A stretch of DNA of 64,000 nucleotides from Cheiracanthium punctorium (lineage: Eukaryota > Arthropoda > Arachnida > Araneae > Cheiracanthiidae). Positions within the stretch are counted from its first letter, which is position 1. Each line of letters begins with the position of its first letter. Under the pieces are notes generated by a model, which was not told the DNA's origin, made no database searches, and saw only the letters and a program-made list of their open reading frames with translations. Position numbers and translations under genes: made by a program. Positions 11,014 to 22,844 of the stretch are shown here, piece after piece. Location: contig JAWZYV010016933.1 of the NCBI GenBank assembly GCA_038373885.1, forward strand, positions 396,212 to 460,211. Reading direction: 5' to 3'.

Positions 11014-11337
11014 ATTTTGCATACATTTGTGATTTGTAATAATGTGAATTTTAAATCAAAAGTTTAAATCGGATAAAATAGTAGTGGTTCTGCATTTAGT
11101 TTATATTATGGATAGTTAAAAATTATGTATAAATATTTCGAGTTTATACAGGCACCCTGATCTATCCTTAAAAATATATAGATGATGAAAAGATAGTAAT
11201 ATCAAGACAAAATCTGTATGGTGCTTAACTTTTTTTAAAAACATCTTTTAATTGCATCGCAAATCAAGACTTAAAAGTACCCACCCTACTAATAAGTAAT
11301 AATAATAATTTACAAACTTTAAATAGTAAAGAAAATT
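11014..11337. other. Unassigned AT-rich stretch
   Basis: Nothing beyond AT-rich sequence seen between the copia target site and the next MITE. Confidence 0.5.
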
Positions 11338-11499
11338 GGTACTTACATATTATCCAGCGGTCATCCCGCCAAATTATTTTTTTGCTGGCAAACTGTTGTC
11401 AATTGTATTCCAAACCATCAATAATTTCATGTGTCCGGCATTTATCTTGGTGAAAAATCACTCGTCTTTGTGGACCGCCAGGATAATATGTAAGTACCA
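11338..11499. mobile_element. Palindromic MITE, 162 bp
   Basis: The ends are inverted copies: TGGTACTTACATATTATCC at the left and GGATAATATGTAAGTACCA at the right. The family recurs, diverged and in the other orientation, at 55514-55694, where the inner sequence (caccaagttaaatgctg.. against the complement of cagcattta..ttggtg) also matches. The superfamily is not resolved. Confidence 0.7.
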
Positions 11500-11712
11500 G
11501 AAAATTTTATATGGAAATTTATTATTTGTTATACCATTAAAAAAAAGTAAGTTTTTGATGTTTTTTACCTCTGTCATGCCAAAAGACGTTGTTTTGACAT
11601 TAAAAACTCAGCCCTGTGCACACTGTTTCAAATTCAGTTCTCTTTTAAATATATAACTTTTTACTAATATGGAGTTTGATTGCCATTGGTCAGCTCTATA
11701 TAACTTTCTCAG

Positions 11713-11811
11713 CAAGGACGTATTTAGGGGGGGGGTGTCCAAGGGGTCCGGACCCCCCCCTAAATTTTTAGACTTCCCCCCCCCCAAATTGTTTTTCTGG
11801 ATACGTGCCTG
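11713..11811. mobile_element. Small hAT-type MITE with G/C runs
   Basis: The left end is CAAGGACGTATTTAGG and the right end, reverse complemented, is CAGGCACGTATCCAGA. The flanks TTTCTCAG (11705-11712) and TCTCTCAG (11812-11819) match at 7 of 8 bases. The interior consists of G and C runs able to fold back. Confidence 0.55.
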
Positions 11812-12139
11812 TCTCTCAGTTATTCCAATAAAGCTCAGTGGATCCTGCATTGCAAGAAGCCCCAGTACTTTAAGACTCTGTATTATTCCAACAAACTGTA
11901 CATTCATGAAATAAATCTGGATTTTTATGTAATTATTGTATAATTTTGTGATAAATAATTCAGTTACACATGCACCATGATAAATATATTTTCTATGATG
12001 TTGTTTAATATTTGACGTAGAGATAATGCAATGAAATAAAAATATAAGTAGATTATTGAAGAAAAAGAAAAAAATTTTTTGAGGCAGTTTTAATGTAAGA
12101 TTGGGAAAAATATCTTTTGAAATTACAATAAGCATAGTA

Positions 12140-12733
12140 TAGAGCCGGCAAGAAAAGTTGGCATTTCAATTTGGCTGTAATACTGTTGACAGTAAAATAG
12201 TGCACCCAGTGGCGCAGCGAGGGCATCATGATTGGGAGGGGAGAACTATGAAATATGCCAACTCAAAATTTGGAAAATTTCCAATTGCCTGTTTCAAATC
12301 ACATTTTCCATCATTTCTTTTCACTATAACCCTTTCAGCATCTTGATAAAGGACAAAATTAAAGTTACTTCCACTGTGCAACAAGCTCAAGCAGTGGCAT
12401 ATCTAAAGGGGGAGTAATGTTTAAGATTTCCTTTTTAGACTCCAATTACTTCCCTGCGATAGCACACAAAGGATTTTTCCTTGGAGGGGGTCCAGCACAT
12501 AAAGATGACATCAGAGCCTAACGGGGACAAGATAGTGCACAGCATGCAGGCAGTCAAATTTAAGGGCATCGAAAAATTTAAAGTATAAGGTTTGTAAAAA
12601 AATAGGGGGGGCGGTCCGTTTTAATTTGCATGTGAACAGCCAACAGTCAAGGATAAGTACTGACAACCACCTGAAAAAAATGTGGAACACAAATTTTTAT
12701 CATGACACCTTTTATAGATTCTTTCGCGATTCA
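12140..12733. other. Repeat-derived debris, no gene
   Basis: Contains pieces that look like transposon ends (CAGTGGCGCAGCGAGGG at about 12207, CAGTGGCATATCTAAAGGGG at about 12393) but no matching opposite ends or duplications could be found. No supported coding sequence. Confidence 0.4.
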
Positions 12734-12828
12734 ATATAATTGCATGTTTTCCAGTTATGTTTTATTTTTTCATCTTTAACAGTTAAGATAAATAAATAAA
12801 AACATAATTGAAAAACATGCAATTATAT
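12734..12828. repeat. Palindrome (hairpin) of about 95 bp
   Basis: The left arm TATAATTGCATGTTTT, then a stretch starting CCAGTTATGTTTTATT, is mirrored by the right arm AATAAAAACATAATTG, then AAAAACATGCAATTATA. The arms are about 33 bp with few mismatches around a short centre. Confidence 0.75.
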
Positions 12829-13898
12829 TTGATAAAGTCATATAACTTATCAAACTGTCAAAAATAACATGCTGATTTAATGAGCCTAAAGTTAACTCTT
12901 TTTGTCAGGGGTCCAGACTTCTTGAATCCATCCCTTGCGTGCGCCTCTGCTTCCCTGCATTGGTTTTTTAATCAAATCGGAAGCCAATGGGAGTGGGCAA
13001 AGTATCTAGTAGGAGATATTTAAAACTACGAAAGAGAGCAGATAAAGCAATTTTAAGATAAAAAATGAAAACAAGAAAGATGATGGCCTTCATCATTCCA
13101 CAGAAAAATTCTGCGTTATCTTCATGACTGTAACTAGAGATTATGGGCATGCTTCGTTGATGATTAACTAAACCTTTATATATTTTATGGTAGATTACAC
13201 ATTAAATGATTTCTTAATAATATTGCTACTAATTATTATATCTGAAGCTATTTAACTTCATATACGGCATAACATGAAACATGGAGCAATATGGTATAAT
13301 TTAGCTAAAAGTAAATTATTCAATGTACTTTATTTCTTTTTTATACTTGGATACTAAAAAATTGAGGCATAGCTTGATTACCCCTGTAATAGTTAATGGT
13401 TAATGCATTACTGTCTGCTTGCTTTCTGTTGTGAACGCAAATAAATGTACACATGAATAGTAATATTGATCGATCAAATGATTGCATATTTATGCAGATT
13501 TTGCTTTCAAATTTTTACAAAAGCCTTTGCACCTGAAGAACAATAACTCGAATTGTATACATTAATCAAAACAATGTAGCCATGAATGAACTTGTGAATG
13601 TTTCTAATTTTAATTGCTATAAGAAGTTGCTTTTTTTACACCATACACATCATCAGCATCATAATAAATACACCACAATAGGAAATAGGACAGTAATTTG
13701 CTGCCTAATCATATCTTTTGTTATCTAGATAGTATGCACGGCCCCGTTTTTCTCCTGTAGTATTTTTTTTTTTTTTTTTTTTCATGTGGAGGAGTCACTA
13801 GACTGACAGGAAACAGCAAATGAAAAATCTTGTAAACAAACTTTTCTACATTCATTAATAGTCAAATATGTTGTGCATTGGGAAAGTAAAAGCCAAAT
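12829..13898. other. Intron-like stretch, nothing recognised
   Basis: AT-rich, with a poly(T) run near 13765. No gene or repeat structure supported. Confidence 0.5.
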
Positions 13899-14048
13899 GC
13901 AGTGTAACCCCTATATTTCAAAATCCTTGATATCTGGGATAAACGAGTTTTCCCTTACAAACTGGCTTCCTTTTATTTTACCTCATAATCTCGAAAACTC
14001 GAGTTTTTTCGGTGTCCGTTTGACTTCGAGATATCGAGTTTATACTAT
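13899..14048. mobile_element. Possible Tigger/pogo-type MITE
   Basis: Starts CAGTGTAACCCCTATATTTC and ends with the complement of TAGTATAAACTCGATATCTC. The 'CAGT.TAACC..ATAT.TC' pattern is that of Tigger/pogo terminal repeats. The arms are imperfect. Confidence 0.45.
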
Positions 14049-14897
14049 ACTTGAAAGGAAGAGAGAGAGGGTCGGAGCGATACATAATTGTGAAAAACAC
14101 ATATTGTGTTGTCATCTTGCACCCATAGGATACCACAAACCTTGAGTATGTCCTTTCAGTCCTGCCAAGTCTGAATTCTCTGACCACCCTCCTACGGTTT
14201 ATTATGCTATTCTTTTTATGATCCTAGAAAAAATCCTGCTTGTCTCGATCAGAAAGAGAAGAAAATAATAGAGTAGAAAAATATATAAAAACATAAGATT
14301 CTGAAGTTTGAGTTCGCCAACTGAAACATAGTTTTACCAAGTGAAGAATGGGATTTTGCCAACTGGGATATATTTTTGGAAGGGGATACTCAACCCCCTG
14401 TTCCTTCCCTTAGTGACACCTCTGAGTGCACCAAGAAACTTATGTATTTTCATGGAAATGCATAATGATCATGCTATTAGTTCCGAATGCTGTAAGGTTT
14501 TTTTTTGGTGTATGCAGGGTTGCCAACAGTTAAGGAAAACCTGCAATAGTAAGGAAGTTTTATTGTAACAGAAAAAGTCAGGGAAAATTGCAAATTTTGG
14601 CCATAAACCTGGAAAATGCTGAAGGTTAACATTGAAAATTATCTGAAGACTGCATTTATAAATTAATTTTATGTTTTGCATATGTCTGGAAAAAATAAAA
14701 TAAAAATGACTTGACATAGGTGCACAAAAGGGGCAGAACCTTTCTATCACACCTTGGATTTAGGTTTGATTCATGACTTGGTGTTAGCTCAACCGGCCCT
14801 TCTTAGGTGGTAATATATTATTCAAATCTATCATGGAATGACCAGTATCTTTAGACTGTTATAATGGCAAATGCCTGGACGGCAAGTACCTGCTCAT

Positions 14898-14935
<38 letters not shown>

Positions 14936-16269
14936 GGCAGATACATTAGTTTTGAGGGGTGGGGGAGGTCTAGTTTATATGTTTGTTTTTTTCTTTCAAT
15001 AAAAAAAGGAAAAGTTTATTCAACCTTAATAGAATGTACAGTAAAAGAAAATGTTACCCTAAAGCACTATTTTATTTTTTAAACCAAGCCTTCTATTAAA
15101 AAAAATCTGTATCCATCACATTAGTTTTGCACACCTATATCAAATAATATTTAATGCCTCTTTTTTAATGCACTGAAAATGTCCCAGCATTCCAAAGTAA
15201 TAGTATGAACATTATCCACGCCCACATTTCCATGAAAACATGCTAAAGGTTTGTTTGGAACGCTATCTATCTGTCAACATAATTACTGCCCAATTGAAAT
15301 TCAACATTTTTTTCTGCTATTATGTTGCTGTGCACAAATTTTGTAAACTTTTAGGGAACTCAATTTTTGCAGGCCTTGCTTCTAGGGTGTTTAAAATAAC
15401 CATACTACCAAAATTTACTTTACTTAATTTGAAGACTATCTTTTTTGATTTGATTTTGTACATTATCCTTAATAAATAAGCTTTTTACTGCCTGATATCT
15501 TGTTTTAGCTCTTGCATTTATATAAAACAATATCAACACCATTAATACTGTTACTAAATGTAGTATGCTTGTAGCACAAAATGTGCAGTATTTATTGTAA
15601 TTTTTAACTATTTTCAGTTATTTTTATGTTTGTTGTTTATGTTTTGGAAAATTATTAATTTTTCAAATGTGATTTAGAGCAAAAATTTTCAATGTCTCCT
15701 TTCTTAAAACTTTAAATAAAAAATCTGGGGAGTAAAACAAGTTTTGTGTGCTTAAAATAATTTTAAGAAAAGCCCTTCTTTTAGTAATTGCTTTCATATA
15801 CCTTTTGCATTCATCTTTCTTAAAATTTATAAAATTGAGTGTCTTACTAGTTCAAAAATCTGATACAAAGTATTTGTGTATAGTTTGCCTATTAATTTGA
15901 TTATATGCTAATTATTTTTCAGTTCTTCCACTTTGTGTTAGCATACTTCAATTGATTAGCATTTGTGCAATGTCTGTATTTACATGTTTTTTCTAAATAT
16001 GTGGTTTCTTAAAAACAATTTATTTAGTCTTTTTATATTTTGATGTTATTTTCACATGATGTCATTCCTTTTCATTAGATCTTGGCTTATAATATGCATA
16101 CTAAGAATATGAATTTTTGTTAATTTCATTCATAACTTTTCCTTGTATTCTTAAGCAAAAGTGTTTAAACTTGTATTGCAAAATAATGCTTCTTAATTAA
16201 ATCAATTCCAGTCTTTGTCTTGTATCTGCTGAAAACCATTATAATTATTAGAAAATATTGGAATTTTCT
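14049..16269. other. Intron-like stretch with poly(A) and a partial repeat
   Basis: A one-ended repeat starting CAGGGTTGCCAACAG at about 14517, with AGTCAGGGAAAATTGC nearby, resembles the MITE at 22045. A run of about 33 A lies at 14900-14932 after TACCTGCTCATTATT. Otherwise AT-rich without supported coding. Confidence 0.5.
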
Positions 16270-16490
16270 TTTATATAAACTTGTGTATTGGCTTCACAAC
16301 TTCATTTAAACATGAATAAAAGCAAATTTCTTCTCTAACCTTAACCATTGAAATCTTTATTTATTGTCTCACCTTTTTACTTTCATAAACTTGTATATTA
16401 TTTTCACAACTTCATTCAAACATGAATAAAAGCAAATTTCTTCTCTAACTTTAACAATTGAAATCTTTATTTATTACCTCACCTTTTTAC
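16270..16490 (+). repeat. 110-bp tandem duplication in intron
   Basis: Two adjacent units share CATGAATAAAAGCAAATTTC, TTCTCTAAC and TTGAAATCTTTATTTATT, then CTCACCTTTTTACTTTCA, with about ten differences. The unit boundary is near 16380. Confidence 0.85.
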
Positions 16491-16920
16491 TTTCATTGAA
16501 GTTCTTACTGGAAACTAAAAAGAAACAAAATGCCATGGGGAAGCTATTTAAAGCTTAAAATTTATGATTTTATTTAAGAAAAAAAATGTTTGGTGCATAT
16601 GTGGGTAATCCCCACCCCCACTTTAAAATGTATGAGCATATGAAAAATGCTGTTTTAATTTTTCCTTTTTTTTTTCATGAATAATAAGATCAATTGCAAT
16701 TTATTGGTTATGATTGCAAAATGTAGTTTTAGATGTTAAAAAACTATGATATCTATGTTTTTGTTATATGCATGGTGTGATTTTATTGGAACATTACTTA
16801 ACTGTTGTTTATTTATGTCTTAATTTATTTATATAATTCTTAGATTTGAACTTTGTTTGAATATGTTTCAAATCATGTTGTATTAACTTTATTTTATTTT
16901 TTACTTTTTCTATCTTTTGG
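16491..16920. other. Intron upstream of exon A, duplicated before exon B
   Basis: Stretches such as CTATGATATCTATGTTTTTG and GCATGGTGTGATTTT recur with changes at about 17860-17905. The intron sequence was therefore duplicated together with the exon. Confidence 0.6.
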
Positions 16921-17241
16921 AGCTCATTAGTAAATACTCTGCATGGAATTTAAAAAATCTTCTTTCAAAGTGTCCTTATTATTCTTATACCATTCATATC
17001 TCTATCTATATTCATATCTCTAACCATTCTACCCATATAAAAAATCATGAACTTACACATATTGGAGAAAAGCATTTTACGTGTAACATTTGTACCAGAA
17101 TTTTCAACAAGAAAAGTAATTATACTGCTCATATGTGTACTCATACAACATTTCAGCAACCCATGCTGGAAAATTTTCTGCACATTCTGTGAGTGTGTGT
17201 TTTCTACAAAAGTATCCTTAAAAAAGCATAAATATGCTTAA
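16921..17241 (+). pseudogene. Zinc-finger terminal exon A, decayed
   Basis: Aligned with exon B, this exon would start at AG|CTC ATT AGT (16921) after a pyrimidine tract, but the acceptor dinucleotide is GG (TATCTTTTGG) instead of AG. The peptide starts LISKYSAWNLKNLLSKCPYY: finger 1 has Tyr where its second Cys should be and carries a small internal duplication (ISIYIHIS). Finger 2 is intact (HFTCNICTRIFNKKSNYTAH then MCTH). A frameshift near 17165 separates finger 3 (FCTFCECVFSTKVSLKKHKY), whose final Cys is Tyr. The stop is at 17239-17241. Splice-site loss, a shift and lost zinc ligands together indicate a dead member of the array. Confidence 0.7.
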
Positions 17242-18015
17242 AAATAAGAAAAATGCAACACGGAACAGTTACATTTTCTATTATGTTCAATTTGATCAAT
17301 ATTAGGCATACTATTAAGGAGTTCGATTGCCAGGAAGACCCAGTACTTTTTCAGTATGCTGTAATATTCAGATAAACTTTACATTTTCGTAATACATTAG
17401 ATATTTAAATATGATTAATTGTAATTTTAAAAATCTTATATTAATCATTGAAATATATGTCGATAGATAGATAATCTCACATTTCTGTTTTCAGTGAAAT
17501 TTTCATTTTTGCTTTCATTGATTTATTGGAACTGTGAAGTCTAAAAATGGCAAGAAGAAAACTATTTATAGTTTAAAAAAAAATTTGTATTTTATTAGTC
17601 ATGATTGTGCATAGTGTATTTTAAATGTTTTAACCTTTTCAGACATGATTAAATAATTCCTCTTTGAATTAAATATTTTTCTTTTGATAATGAAGATTAA
17701 ATTTGTAATTAAAAAATAAGATAAAAATTCCAATTTTTAAATTTTATCAGAAAATTAGGTTTTTTTATGTGTAAAAATCAGGATATTCATCCTGTGCAAT
17801 AGTATATGTAATTTTTGTGTCCTCAACTGTGGAGGCAGAGTCTAAAATGGTTTAAAAAAAATTATACGATCTACGTTTTTGTTTTATGCGTGGTATGATT
17901 TTCTGACAGCATAACTATTGTTTACTTATATGGTTTTCCATTGAAACTTTTTCAATCTTGAAAACATATATGTTGAGTGATTGCTAATTTTAAAAAAAAA
18001 GAAAAAATCTTTTAG
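17242..18015. other. Intron between exons A and B
   Basis: Diverged copies of the sequence around exon A (for example CATTGATTTATTGGAACTG, and TTTTATGCGTGGTATGATTT at 17884). A segment at about 17315-17400 (GATTGCCAGGAAGACCCAGT on) resembles 11840-11910. No coding. Confidence 0.5.
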
Positions 18016-18310
18016 AGCTCATTAATGAAAACTCTACTTGGAATCTTAAAAATGCTTCTTCAAAGTTCAAGTGTCTTTATTGTACTTATATATCCAACAA
18101 GTCTGATCATATGAAGGATCATGGACATACACACATACAGGAGAAAAACCTTTTAAACATAGCATTTGTACAAAGAATTTCAACAAGAGCAATTGTAAAG
18201 TTCACATTCAAACTCATGAAATATTCCAGCAAACTGCTTGCATGTATTGTCAAAACATATTCCCCACAAAACTGTCCTTGTATAGTCATAAATGTACAGC
18301 ATTTGTGTAG
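18016..18310 (+). pseudogene. Zinc-finger terminal exon B, frameshifted
   Basis: The acceptor is intact (ATCTTTTAG|AG CTC ATT AAT), giving two bases and then the frame, phase 1 as in the other exons. The first finger reads KFKCLYCTYISNKSDHMKDH. A 2-bp excess in an ACACAC run near 18128 breaks the frame before THTGEKPFK. In the shifted frame follow a finger that has lost its first Cys (HSICTKNFNKSNCKVHIQTH) and a last finger CMYCQNIFPTKLSLYSHKC with the H-x-C ending typical of this array. The stop is at 18308-18310. It could still be spliced but would give a truncated, one-finger tail. Confidence 0.7.
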
Positions 18311-19799
18311 TATTAGTATCCATAAATCAAGCAAAAAAGAAAGGGGATATATATAAAAGAAGATGCCACACAAAACATTTACATTAAATTTTTGAAGTTC
18401 AAAATTTGGATATCAAGATTAAATGCTTAAAAGTATGTCATCAAAGAGTTTAATTGATTGCATTGAGCAATATCAGCACAGTTCATTTGTATTCTGTTAT
18501 TTGAGAACTGACTTTGTTGTATAAAATGTCATATATTTATCACAATTTTAATAACCTCCAATCTTCTCATTATAAGATTTCCCAACTTGTTACTTAATTT
18601 ATGAAAATGTGCATTTTTTTTTCAAAAAAAGGGGGACTTTAATATATATTCTTTCATGTCCCAAGCTTTAAATGAAAGTTACCTTTTTAAAACATTCCCC
18701 CCCCCTTTTTTTTACATTAAAAATGCAGCAAGAGTCATTTTGGTCCTCTAATTGATAGAATATTGTAATTATAATTCTTGTGTTAAACATTTTAAACAGT
18801 CTTTATTGCCAATACTTGATTTTGCAGAACTTTTTGAAAAGCATTTATTTTTTTCATCTACATTCATTAAAACTTATTTTAATATCTTGTTTAAAATGAA
18901 AGCTAGTTCAAAATTTGTAATCTCTTAGCACAATTAATCAGTTCATGCTTATCATTCTCGCTCCCTTTTTTTAGTTCACTTTAATTTACTAATGTTTGTG
19001 TATATTTTTATGCTCACGTTTGAATTTGTGCACTTTTTAAAAAGATCTATTCAGTATAGTTTTGTCTTTTGATATATGTTCCATAGGAGGTCATTTTTTT
19101 TATTTAACATTTGCGTCCTAGCATTTGTTAACTATACATGTATACAACTTTTTTATGTATATGTATTTTATTCTTTTCACTGCATTTTTGAATAAAATTA
19201 ATAAAACTTTCATTATAACACTATCAAACAATACATTGATTTTTAATGCTTAATCTTTTTCCCTCCTTCTTTTACACAATGGATATATTTGTTCATTTTC
19301 CATCATCTGTCAATGCGTTATATTACCAACTCTTGAGTAATTTTTACTTAGTTATTCAAATGTAAATAAAAGAACATTTTATAATTCGGTAATCATTTAA
19401 ACTTTTACCAATATCATTTTTTTTCTTTCACTAGATTTCTTATTTTATAGCTAATAAAAAATGTTTTTGAATGGCCACATAATAAATCTCAAAATATTGG
19501 ATTTTTGCTTATTTTTTTTACCATTTTTTAAAAGGCAATTTTTTACGACAAATCTAACCTGACAATAATGTTTATTTCTACAGCAGTATGTTACTGTTAC
19601 TCTCAGTTTTTTTCTTTTTTATGTTTAGCACAGAACTAAGACATTTTTCATCTATTATGTGCTAAAATAATCACTATAAGGACCTATGCAATAAAATTAT
19701 TGCATATTTGCATTACTTAAATGTAATAATTAAAATATCAAGAAACAGAGAGAGAGAGAGAGAAGCCTCATGCTCTGCCTTCTCATCTTTTCAAGCAGT
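18311..19799. other. Intron, AT-rich
   Basis: Contains a (GA)n microsatellite at about 19747-19763. No gene or mobile element recognised. Confidence 0.5.
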
Positions 19800-19953
19800 T
19801 GGGGTGGCATGAGATTACCTCCGCGCACACAATACCCGGCAATTGAAGACCGGTCGAATGGGTACCTTTTGGTCGAGCCAGATTGCACCTCATTCTACCA
19901 CCCATAAGTCCCTGGGTTCAAACCCAGCTCTCACCCCGCACTCCTCCCCTATA
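19800..19953 (+). repeat. TRIM left LTR
   Basis: Starts GGGGTGGCATGAGATTACC and ends CTCCTCCCCTATA. It contains GGGTTCAAACCCAGCTC (about 19915), a match to a tRNA B-box, in both repeats. Confidence 0.6.
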
Positions 19954-20194
19954 TTGGTGACCCGATAAACGAACATGCATTCTCCTTATCGCCTACAGCG
20001 ACAGATGCCGCCAGCACCGCCCTCTTCCATCTCTCGCTCAGCTCTTCCAAAGTCCACAATGAGCGGCAGCAACCTCACTAAGTCCGCAACGAGTGGCAGC
20101 AACCTCACAAAAGTCCACAACGAGTGGCAGCATTCCCTAACGCTTGGAACATCGTTCGTCAGCCTCCGACTGACTCTCTAGGGGGGGGGAGTAG

Positions 20195-20349
20195 TGTGGT
20201 GGCACGAGATCACCTCCGCACACACAACACCCAGCAATTGAAGGCCAGTCGAATGGGTACCTTTTGGCCGAGCCGGATTGCGCCTCATTCTACCACCCAT
20301 AAGTCTCTGGGTTCAAACCCAGCTCTCGTCCCACACTCTCCCCTTCACA
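20195..20349 (+). repeat. TRIM right LTR
   Basis: Starts TGTGGTGGCACGAGATCACC and ends CCCCTTCACA. It differs from the left repeat by roughly fifteen substitutions, mostly transitions at CpG-like positions. Confidence 0.6.
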
Positions 20350-21191
20350 GTCATGGGCTTTACTCACTGTAATATTCAGCTGCGTAGACGATTTTAAGCA
20401 ATCCCAGTCCAATTCAATATGAATTTAAGATTATTCAATTAGTCAAACTTATGATAAGTCAAAGTTATTTGTCTGCCCCAGGAATTCAACATCGCAAAAA
20501 TCACCGTAGTAGGAAGGTCTTTGATTGCATTAGAACATTTCAGAAGACTGTCTTAGCAATCCATTCTTGAATGATGTACTTGGTGCTGAATGTTCGTTTA
20601 TCATGCGGCGACTGCACGCAGGGCTTTTGCACGCAGCCTTACCTCGAAAGAATGGAATAATGAAGGACTAGCTCCATGGCACAACAACTCAACTCCGCTG
20701 AGCCACCGAGTGCCGGGAGAATGTGAAGTGAACTAGAGACATTCCACCCCTGTACCTGTCGCGTGCAGCACGCAGCATTTTTTCTCCTTCAGCTGCCCAC
20801 ATGCAGCATGAACTCTACTATTCTTTGTACCTGTCCCGCATTTTATTGTAAAGTTTTAGTATTGTAAAGTTAATTGTTAAGTGTTTAATAAATGTTTTGA
20901 AGGGTAGCACATGTGTAATAGCTACTGCTTAGACAACCCAATTTACAGACGTCAGTTTCCCCTTAATCATGACCTTACCAGAAGTGTCTTAATGATGCCC
21001 ATGAATAGAAAAAGAAACTATCCAACGACCACATCAAAAGATATCACCAAACATAAATCTTCCCAAAACTGGCTTCAGTTTGGTAAAAATAATTTTTGGT
21101 GTTACTGAATGAGAGTCAATAAAACAATCAAACTGGTCATTTATATGTGGCAAAATATTGTTTTTGTCCTAAATTTGTGACAATGTTAATA

Positions 21192-21228
<37 letters not shown>

Positions 21229-21349
21229 GACACAATTAAGATTTTACTGCTTACTAAATGAAATTTTTAAACTCAGCTATAGAAAAATTTATTCTTTCAG
21301 GTTTATTTTAACTATTTAGAAGTTGATTTTCAGTTTGAATAAATAAATA
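20350..21349. other. Unassigned stretch, moderately GC-rich then AT-rich
   Basis: 20580-20800 is GC-richer (GCACGCAGCC-type repeats). An AATAAA at about 20889 follows. It could be the rest of an LTR-type element, but no matching second copy is in the window. A poly(T) run lies at 21197-21227. Confidence 0.4.
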
Positions 21350-22027
21350 CAGTCAACTGCGGTTATAGTGAACCTCTGTAGACTGGCAAATTTTGTTCAC
21401 TAAAACCAATGTTTCCCCATGTTGAACAATATAACTTAATACAAAACTAGAAAATAGATTTTATACAAATACCAAATGTTTATTAAATAAATCAAACATA
21501 ATTGATTGCATTAATGATTATAGAAATATTAAGCAAGCATAGTTAATCCCATTTATGGAAATAATGTATGTACATTCCATTCACTTGGCAAAAGATGCCA
21601 TCGCTTTTAACTTGTGATATTGTATTATGAATAGAAAATAAAATCGTCCAAGGTCAAGAGTGAAATTTCCGCTTTTCTTTCACTTTCAAAAGTACCCTAC
21701 TTTTGTTTGTGAATATTTTTAAAGATTAGAATGCATTTCAGCAGTAAAAAAAAAATATGCCCCCTTCCTTATTAACTATGTTAGCCTAAATACTGGCGAT
21801 TGACACATATTTCGGAACAGATGCTTGATATAATCTCTTTCTCTCTAGTTGAACACAAAAGAGATACTCTTTGTAGGAATCGAACAACATTACCTCTGTC
21901 ATCAAGAATATTTTAAACTCACTATAACCGAAGTCATGATTCACTAAAACCGAAAAATGCTGTGAACATTTCTAACATATATGAACTGGGACTAATGAAA
22001 TGTGTTCACTATATCTGGAGTTGACTG
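21350..22027. mobile_element. Tigger/pogo-type MITE, 678 bp
   Basis: Inverted ends CAGTCAACTGCGGTTATAGT and, reverse complemented from the right, CAGTCAACTCCAGATATAGT are flanked by TA at 21348-21349 and 22028-22029. The inner repeats TTCACTAAAACC and its complement also match. There is no transposase. Confidence 0.8.
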
Positions 22028-22044
22028 TATGTATAAACCATATA

Positions 22045-22839
22045 CAGGGTGTCGACAGATCAGGGAAATCATGGAAAAATCAGGGTACTTTATCGATCTG
22101 GAAAAATCATGGAAATATCAGGGAATTTTGTAAAAATATTTAAAAAACAGGGAACTTTCGTTTTTGCCTAGTGAACTAGATCATTTTTAGTTGTCAGTCA
22201 GCATCTGACTCGCGGCTCCGTTCCGGATCATACGATACTCAACTGATGCAAACATTTTAGGAATCTGAAAACCAGAATATAGATTATATGAGAACATAGA
22301 AGTATGAATGAAGGTTTTCAAAAAACAAGGTGCACATGATACAGTTTTCGGATTTCTCACAAACTAGTCTTTATATTCAGATGACTAGATGTCGTCTTTT
22401 TTTTTTATATATATATAGATAGGGCTCATTTTGAAGCCTTTTTACATATTTTTTTTTAATTTGAAATGATGCAATGATTAAATAAAATAAGTTATTAGGT
22501 GGCCATTTTATTTTGATCAGTCATCCTTACGCTTAAAATTGAACACTATCTTTAAAAAACGAGGAAACTTTCTGCTATATTGTCTTTTAGTGTTCAGCTA
22601 AACTTTATGTTTGGATTTATGAATTTGAATTAAATTTTATTAATATTAAGTATTTTTGTGGTTTTCTCATATTTATTTCCCTAAATGAAGCATTCACCTG
22701 TTGGTGCATGATACACAATGGTGATTTACATGAAAGATTATGGTATGTATATAATTAGTTCTGGAAATTTGATAAAGATAGTCAGGGAAATCAGGAAAAA
22801 ATCAGGGAACTTTTTTTCTCAATTTCTGTAGCCACCCTG
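22045..22839. mobile_element. Non-autonomous TIR element, CAGGGTG ends
   Basis: The left end is CAGGGTGTCGACAGATCAGG and the right end, reverse complemented, is CAGGGTGGCTACAGAAATTG. Both sub-ends are rich in TCAGGGAAAT-type words. ATATA flanks both sides (22040-22044, 22840-22844). There is no coding. The superfamily is unknown to me. It sits only 17 bp from the Tigger-like MITE. Confidence 0.7.
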
Positions 22840-22844
22840 ATATA

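Larger units (their letters stand above)
19800..20349 (+). mobile_element. TRIM-like miniature LTR retrotransposon
   Basis: Two direct repeats of about 155 bp (19800-19953 and 20195-20349) flank about 240 bp. Right after the first repeat comes TGGTGACCCGATAAACG (19955 on), a typical primer-binding site. Just before the second is a purine run AGGGGGGGGGAGTAG (about 20180-20194). There are no gag or pol domains, so this is a terminal-repeat retrotransposon in miniature. The interior has three tandem copies of an AAGTCC.CAA.GAG.GGCAGC unit at about 20050-20133. No target duplication could be fixed. Confidence 0.65.

Noticed and set aside
11608..12135. 175-codon minus-strand ORF
   Set aside because: Composed of a G/C-run MITE and AT-rich intron; glycine/proline runs come from homopolymers.
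12207..12960. Element starting CAGTGGCGCAGCGAGGG
   Set aside because: No inverted partner or target duplication could be located despite looking for AGTGCACC on the far side.
14760..14850. tRNA-like segment (GGTTTGATTC with a possible A box)
   Set aside because: Box spacing and stems do not fit a tRNA.
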